A DNA stretch of 17,936 bases from Micavibrio sp. (lineage in GTDB: Bacteria; Pseudomonadota; Alphaproteobacteria; Micavibrionales; Micavibrionaceae). A program made the translations under genes and the position numbers. The stretch spans positions 1-17,936 of the forward strand of contig JAPJRC010000046.1 of NCBI GenBank assembly GCA_030824805.1, written 5' to 3'. The notes under the pieces are model-generated. The model saw only the letters and a list, made by a program, of their open reading frames with translations. It did no database searches and was not told the origin of the DNA. Below are positions 13,858-17,936 of the stretch, one piece after another (position 1 is the first letter of the stretch; each line of letters begins with the position of its first letter).

Positions 13858-16341
13858 ATTCTTAAAAAACACGGCCTTGCCCTTTTGACCTGCACATTTT
13901 TGACGGGGACGTTTACGCCGTTCTGTCTGTCAGCCCCTGCGCACGCCGCCAATATTTCAAAGGCGGGGGATGAACGCGCCTGGGGGGTTTCCAACCCTTA
14001 CCTTGACCAGCGGCGTATTGAAGCGCCGGTTACAGAAAGTATGATGGACGCCGCGCCGCTTGCGCCCAGCGTGACAATCCAACAAGACACCGTGCCAGAA
14101 GAAGCCGCACCTGCGCACCCACCCGTGCCTATGCCGGGACTGGACACACTCGGCATAGGATTTGGCATCCCTGCAAAGACATCCAACGATGCGCCGGTTG
14201 ATCTTGAGGCAAACAATGTGTTGCATGATGAGGCAACACAGATTGTTACGGCGAGCGGCGATGTTGAAATGGTGCAGGGAGGGCGCATCCTGAAGGCGGA
14301 TAGTGTTTCTTACAACCTGCAGACGGACCGTGTGCGCGCGACCGGCAACGTTGTGTTGAGCGAAGCAGACGGCACAACATATTTTGCCGATGATGTAGAA
14401 TTGACCGAAGACATGAAGGACGGTTTTGTCGAGGGGCTTCAGGTCCTGCTGGCAGATGGCGCGCGTTTCACAGCGGAAGAAGGCGAGCGTACGGACGGCA
14501 CAAAGATCGTTCTCAAAGAAGCGACGTATACGCCGTGCGAGCCTTGCAAGGAAGACCCGAGCCGTCCACCGCTCTGGCAGATCCGCGCAGACAAGGTTAC
14601 GCATGATGAGGCCGAGAAAAGCATAGTCTACCGCGATGCATGGTTTGAATTTGCGGGTGTGCCGGTGGCATACACGCCGTATTTTTCACACCCCGATGGC
14701 AGCGAAAAACAAAAGAGCGGTTTCCTGACGCCTATTCTGGGTTTCGATTCCGAACTCGGCCCGTCCTATCAGCAGGAATATTACTGGGCCGTTGCGCCGG
14801 ACAAGGACGTTACGCTTGGCGCGGTTATACCAACCAATGTAAACCCTGTCGCCTTGATGGAGTACCGCCAGAGATTTGATGACGCAAAATTCCAGATCAA
14901 TGGAAGCGCGACATCTTCCGACCGCGTCGACAGTGTTGCCGGACGACAAGTACGCATAGACGACGAGGCGCGCGGACATTTGTTCGCGGACGGCCAATGG
15001 GATATGGACGAAAACTGGCGTTCCGGGATGCGCGTGGCAGTGGCTTCCGACGATCAATATCTGCGCCAGTACAACATTGATTCCGACGACGTTCTTGAAA
15101 ACGAAATCTATGTAGAGCGCTTTTCCGGGCGCAATTATATGGTCGGCCGTGCGCTGGCGTTTCAGGATGTCCGTGTAAGTTCCCGTCAGGTTGAACAGCC
15201 CGCCGTTCTGCCGGAAGTTACGGCGTCTTTTTATGGTGATCCGAATGGCATGCTCGGCGGCAGATGGAATGCACAGGTTTCGGCGTTGGGGCTTTATCGC
15301 GATGGCGGTGGCCAGGACATGGGGCGCGGCTCTCTGGAGCTGGGCTGGCAGCGGCGCTATATCACAGGTTTCGGCCTTGTGAACAAATTCGATGCACTTC
15401 TTCGCGGAGATGCATACAACGTACAGGACCGCGAATTTTCGCTTGATGACAGCAATGAAACCCATACGCGCGGTTTTGCCAGCGCCAACTGGGAAGTCAG
15501 TTATCCGTTCGTGAAGCGTTTTGAAGAATCGCAGATGACCATATCGCCTGTTGCTTCGGTTACAACAGGCACAAACGTGGATTATGACGACGATATTCCG
15601 AACGAGGACAGCCAGGACTTTGTCCTCGATCCAAGCAACCTCTTTGAAGCCAACCGTTTTGCCGGTTACGACTTGATCGAAGATCGCAGCCGCGTGACAT
15701 ACGGGATGCGCACAGGCTGGTACGGAGATAAAGGTTACAGCGCCGAAGTGTTTTTTGGCCAGAGCCACAGGTTTGAAGAAGATGACAACCCGTTTAATGT
15801 AGGGTCCGGTCTTTCGGATCAGGATTCCGATTATGTCGGGCAGGTTACAGGCCGTTTCGGCAGCCTGTTCGATCTCGATTACAGGTTCCAGTTAAAGAAC
15901 GATGATTTTTCATCGCAACGTCATGAGGTGGATGCCAACGCAGAGTTCGGCCGCCTGCAGCTTGGCACAAGGTATTTTTATGCGGCGGCCATCGAGGGGA
16001 CGGATCTGGACGAAACACGTGAGCAGATCAGGCCGTTTGCCAGATTGCGCCTGTTCGGTGATTGGTACACGTCCGGCGGCATACGATACGATCTGGCCGA
16101 ACAGAACAGAGGCCTGCGTTCGGCCAGTTATGGTCTGGATTATGATGGACAATGTATGACGTTCGCGCTTACGGCCGAACGTACCCTGACCGAAGACACA
16201 ACCGGCGACAGCGATACGGAAATCCTGCTCCGCATAGGCTTTAAAAACCTTGGTGAATTCGAAAGTTCAGGCATCAGCATCGGCGGCGGCGGTAGCAACG
16301 ACGACGATGACAGCGGCGACCGCGCCGACGTGAATAACTAG
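13858..16341 (+). CDS. lptD: LPS-assembly protein LptD (OstA/Imp), proposed ATT start
   Basis: LptD is the outer-membrane barrel that, with LptE, inserts lipopolysaccharide into the outer leaflet. An N-terminal OstA/LptA-like beta-jellyroll is visible at about 90-190 (VDLEANNVLHDEATQIVTASGDVEMVQGG...RVRATGNVVL). Then come hallmark segments KIVLKEATYTPCEPC, PPLWQIRADKVTHDE, GVPVAYTPYFSHPDGSEKQKSGFL, followed by a large barrel with alternating aromatic strands. ATT 13858 gives 827 aa. No ATG, GTG or TTG occurs in frame between the stop at 13780 and a TTG at 13885. That TTG would lose the Lys-Lys n-region and has no ribosome binding site. From ATT the N-terminus reads MLKKHGLALL, then a hydrophobic run to APAHA-A, a textbook signal peptide, with GGGAG seven bases upstream. 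The barrel is followed by an unusual Gly/Asp-rich tail. surA, pdxA and rsmA, frequent neighbours, are absent. Confidence 0.9.
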   Translation: MLKKHGLALLTCTFLTGTFTPFCLSAPAHAANISKAGDERAWGVSNPYLDQRRIEAPVTESMMDAAPLAPSVTIQQDTVPEEAAPAHPPVPMPGLDTLGIGFGIPAKTSNDAPVDLEANNVLHDEATQIVTASGDVEMVQGGRILKADSVSYNLQTDRVRATGNVVLSEADGTTYFADDVELTEDMKDGFVEGLQVLLADGARFTAEEGERTDGTKIVLKEATYTPCEPCKEDPSRPPLWQIRADKVTHDEAEKSIVYRDAWFEFAGVPVAYTPYFSHPDGSEKQKSGFLTPILGFDSELGPSYQQEYYWAVAPDKDVTLGAVIPTNVNPVALMEYRQRFDDAKFQINGSATSSDRVDSVAGRQVRIDDEARGHLFADGQWDMDENWRSGMRVAVASDDQYLRQYNIDSDDVLENEIYVERFSGRNYMVGRALAFQDVRVSSRQVEQPAVLPEVTASFYGDPNGMLGGRWNAQVSALGLYRDGGGQDMGRGSLELGWQRRYITGFGLVNKFDALLRGDAYNVQDREFSLDDSNETHTRGFASANWEVSYPFVKRFEESQMTISPVASVTTGTNVDYDDDIPNEDSQDFVLDPSNLFEANRFAGYDLIEDRSRVTYGMRTGWYGDKGYSAEVFFGQSHRFEEDDNPFNVGSGLSDQDSDYVGQVTGRFGSLFDLDYRFQLKNDDFSSQRHEVDANAEFGRLQLGTRYFYAAAIEGTDLDETREQIRPFARLRLFGDWYTSGGIRYDLAEQNRGLRSASYGLDYDGQCMTFALTAERTLTEDTTGDSDTEILLRIGFKNLGEFESSGISIGGGGSNDDDDSGDRADVNN

Positions 16342-16349
16342 GGTGTGTT

Positions 16350-16365
16350 AGAGGGCTTGCCCTCT
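16350..16365 (+). other. Small GC-rich hairpin after lptD
   Basis: AGAGGG (16350-16355) pairs with CCCTCT (16360-16365) around CTTG, eight bases after the lptD stop. No T tract follows (TGTCCC), so intrinsic termination would be poor. It abuts the promoter of the next gene and may protect the lptD message 3' end. Confidence 0.4.
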
Positions 16366-16393
16366 TGTCCCACAGCATCAGGATCGCTATAGT
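16365..16393 (+). promoter_or_regulatory. Promoter of the 16428 gene
   Basis: TTGTCC (16365-16370, four of six) and TATAGT (16388-16393, five of six) are separated by exactly 17 bases. Initiation near 16400 would give a leader of about 28 bases containing a purine-rich ribosome binding region (AAGAAATAAGAA) before ATG 16428. This suggests the gene is transcribed separately from lptD. Confidence 0.5.
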
Positions 16394-16427
16394 CAGGTTC
16401 TTCAGCGAGTTTAAGAAATAAGAAAAA

Positions 16428-17150
16428 ATGGGCATTAATTCTTATAATCCAAGCAGCCGTTACCGTGACCGTTCCATGCAGCGCATGACCAATGCCGTGA
16501 GCATGATCATCGTTATCGGCCTGTCTGCTTCTGTCGGCTTCTGGATGGGCAAACAATATGGCGTGGAAAAGGCCATATCGCTCGGTGATCAGGTCGAAGC
16601 GCTTACCAAAGAGCGCGACACGTTGCAGGGCAATGTCACCGAATTGCGTGCCGAAGCGCAGACGGCGAACACACGCTATGAGCAGATCAAGGCGGAATAC
16701 AACGCCGTTATGCCGGAAGGGCCCATGCAAGACCTGACGCGGCTGGTGCGCCAGCAGCTCGATCAGGGTATGGCACCGGAACGTTTGTCGTTTGTCATTA
16801 AATCCGCGCGTCCGCCCACAGATTGCACCGACCCTGAAACCAAACGTTTCGTGGTTTCCACGCCAACCTACACAGGGCCGGATTCCAGTGCGTCCGTCGC
16901 CGATGGCGCTGTTGTCATCAAGGCAAAGGGCGCTTCTGCGTCCAACAAAGAAGGCAAAGCGGAAGCGTGGTTCGATCCTGCACAGAATGTGGAAGTGACG
17001 TTCATCAGCACCAACGGCAATGAAGTGAAAAAGGGTATGTTCCCCATTCGCCATTCGGTCGTTGCGGGAAACCGCGAGTATCGTTTCACGGTGGAAGAGG
17101 GTGCGAAGTCTTTTGCCAAAGTAACCTTCGACTCCTGCGCTTACCCGTAA
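16428..17150 (+). CDS. Unrecognised single-pass membrane protein with coiled coil and periplasmic domain
   Basis: I recognise no family for this 240-aa protein. A basic N-terminus (SSRYRDRSMQRM) precedes one membrane span at about residues 23-43 (TNAVSMIIVIGLSASVGFWMG), an N-in anchor that would place the rest in the periplasm. Residues 45-90 are strongly heptad-like and charged (EKAISLGDQVEALTKERDTLQGNVTELRAEAQTANTRYEQIKAEY), a likely coiled coil. The remaining ~150 residues look like a small beta-rich domain. They contain two cysteines, one in ARPPTDCTDPETKRF and one at the C-terminus (TFDSCAYP), which could form a disulfide. The layout resembles envelope scaffold proteins, but no function is claimed. 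It follows lptD by 86 bases with its own promoter and ends three bases from the convergent gene. Confidence 0.75.
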   Translation: MGINSYNPSSRYRDRSMQRMTNAVSMIIVIGLSASVGFWMGKQYGVEKAISLGDQVEALTKERDTLQGNVTELRAEAQTANTRYEQIKAEYNAVMPEGPMQDLTRLVRQQLDQGMAPERLSFVIKSARPPTDCTDPETKRFVVSTPTYTGPDSSASVADGAVVIKAKGASASNKEGKAEAWFDPAQNVEVTFISTNGNEVKKGMFPIRHSVVAGNREYRFTVEEGAKSFAKVTFDSCAYP

Positions 17151-17153
17151 TAC

Positions 17154-17936
17154 TTACTGCTTTTTTGCGGTGTTTTCAGCGACGTCAAAGCCGAAGAATT
17201 TCCGCGCGTCGCCATCGAGGCGGATGTAATTCTGCACGATGTTCGCGGAAGGAATTTTGAAGTAATCCTGTAACGCGAGCGCCATGGATGGATTGGTTTC
17301 TAAAGAGCCGCGTATCTCAAACGAGTCCGGATAGTACAGAATATTCCCATTCAGGATGGATTTGTCACCGGTGTTCAGATTTATGCCGAACGGCATGGGA
17401 CCGCCAACGAAGCGTTTTTCCGGTTGGAAGCGGGCGGACAATTCGAACGCGCGCATCTGCAAAAGCGCTTCACTGATCTTTTTATCGGACTTTGTAACCT
17501 CATCGATGTAATCGAGAAGGCCGCCGAGATTTTTGCCTTTAAGAGACGCGGTAAAGCTTTGCTCGCTTTCCTTGCGTGTCATATCAGCCGTGAAGAGTAT
17601 GTCCGGCATGCCCGAAATGCCGGAGCGGATGATCATATCGTCCTGTGAATTGCCGGAGTCATTGACGACGGACACGGCTTGGAGCGGCACATTCATAAAG
17701 CTCGCGCTGCCTGCTTCAAGCTGGCTTTGCAATGTGTATCCGTCCTTATTGATGGAGGCTCCCATCCAGCCGTTGAAGCGTGATACACGCAGCGGGCCCA
17801 AATTAAGGCGCCCATCCAAAACATCGCCGGCTAGGTCAAGCATGCCGCCCTTTTTCAAGGTGCCCTGCCATGTGCTTGTGAAGCCAAGTTGGTATTGATC
17901 GGCTTTTATATTCGCCTGGATTTTGTAGTTGTCAGC
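17154..17936 (-). CDS. AsmA/YhdP-like envelope protein, C-terminal part (partial)
   Basis: The reading frame is open from the window's right edge to a stop at 17154-17156, giving 260 codons with the 5' end missing. The visible sequence begins ADNYKIQANIKADQYQLGFTSTWQG and runs through GNLGPLRVSRFNG-type repeats of short beta strands, MPDILFTADMTRKESEQSFTASLKGKNLGGLLDYIDEV and ILNGNILYYPDSFEIRGSLET. Repeated amphipathic strands with GxL...F.G and 'G.I...P..F.I.G' elements resemble the C-terminal region of AsmA/YhdP-type proteins, which form long hydrophobic grooves that carry phospholipids across the periplasm. It ends in a short basic tail (ENTAKKQ). A methionine-like TTG at 17856-17858 is inside the domain and is not a start. 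The family assignment is by general appearance only, and the N-terminal membrane anchor is outside the window. Confidence 0.55.
   Translation of the reverse strand, partial: ADNYKIQANIKADQYQLGFTSTWQGTLKKGGMLDLAGDVLDGRLNLGPLRVSRFNGWMGASINKDGYTLQSQLEAGSASFMNVPLQAVSVVNDSGNSQDDMIIRSGISGMPDILFTADMTRKESEQSFTASLKGKNLGGLLDYIDEVTKSDKKISEALLQMRAFELSARFQPEKRFVGGPMPFGINLNTGDKSILNGNILYYPDSFEIRGSLETNPSMALALQDYFKIPSANIVQNYIRLDGDARKFFGFDVAENTAKKQ

Noticed and set aside
13885..13887. TTG start for lptD
   Set aside because: It lacks a ribosome binding site at useful spacing and removes the Lys-Lys n-region of the signal peptide. ATT 13858 explains both.
14686..15768. Long antisense open frame (360 codons) opposite lptD
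   Set aside because: The lptD coding strand has clear family motifs across this span. The antisense translation resembles no family and is a by-product of codon bias.

Overview
The window looks like chromosomal core sequence from an alphaproteobacterium of moderate GC (estimated by eye at about 55%). The evidence is the order homoserine dehydrogenase - glpX - recJ, which is typical of that class, and a TTAA-N7-TTAA site of the CtrA type upstream of a chemoreceptor. Gene content and GC would fit a Micavibrio-like or Rhodospirillales-like lineage, but that placement is only a guess. I see no phage, transposon, CRISPR, tRNA or rRNA. No gap between genes exceeds 300 bases.

Layout, left to right. 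(1) 1-3121: the last codons of homoserine dehydrogenase, a strong terminator, then glpX (class II fructose-1,6-bisphosphatase) and recJ, which overlap by one base (TAATG). (2) 3207-3968: a TauE/SafE-type anion exporter. (3) 4036-6947: a phospholipase D fused to a VTT/DedA-type membrane domain, followed by an endonuclease/exonuclease/phosphatase-fold phosphodiesterase with a one-base TAGTG overlap. This looks like a translationally coupled lipid or membrane module. (4) 7000-9426: a small Cys/His-containing DUF2946-like secreted protein and a TonB-dependent receptor, separated by a perfect 11-bp inverted repeat that contains the upstream stop codon and part of the downstream ribosome binding site. 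(5) 9647-11758: a methyl-accepting chemotaxis protein with the CtrA-type site upstream. (6) 11823-12326: a small membrane protein with Cys clusters and a His-rich tail. Its extended -10 promoter is covered by a Zur/Fur-like 7-1-7 palindrome. (7) 12405-13754: an RhlE-type DEAD-box RNA helicase. (8) 13858-16341: lptD, the outer-membrane LPS-assembly protein, which appears to start at an ATT codon. (9) 16428-17150: an unrecognised single-pass coiled-coil envelope protein with its own promoter. (10) 17154-17936, minus strand: the C-terminal part of an AsmA/YhdP-like envelope protein, convergent with the previous gene across a 3-base gap.

Much of the window concerns the cell envelope: lipid turnover (PLD-VTT plus phosphodiesterase), metal uptake or handling (DUF2946, TonB receptor, His-rich membrane protein), LPS insertion (LptD) and an AsmA-like protein. 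The most unusual points are the non-canonical start of lptD, the putative metal operator before the His-rich protein, the RBS-proximal hairpin before the TonB receptor, and the coupled PLD-VTT/phosphodiesterase pair. No single wholly new multi-gene system is evident. The membrane-lipid pair and the metal-handling genes are the best candidates for under-described biology.
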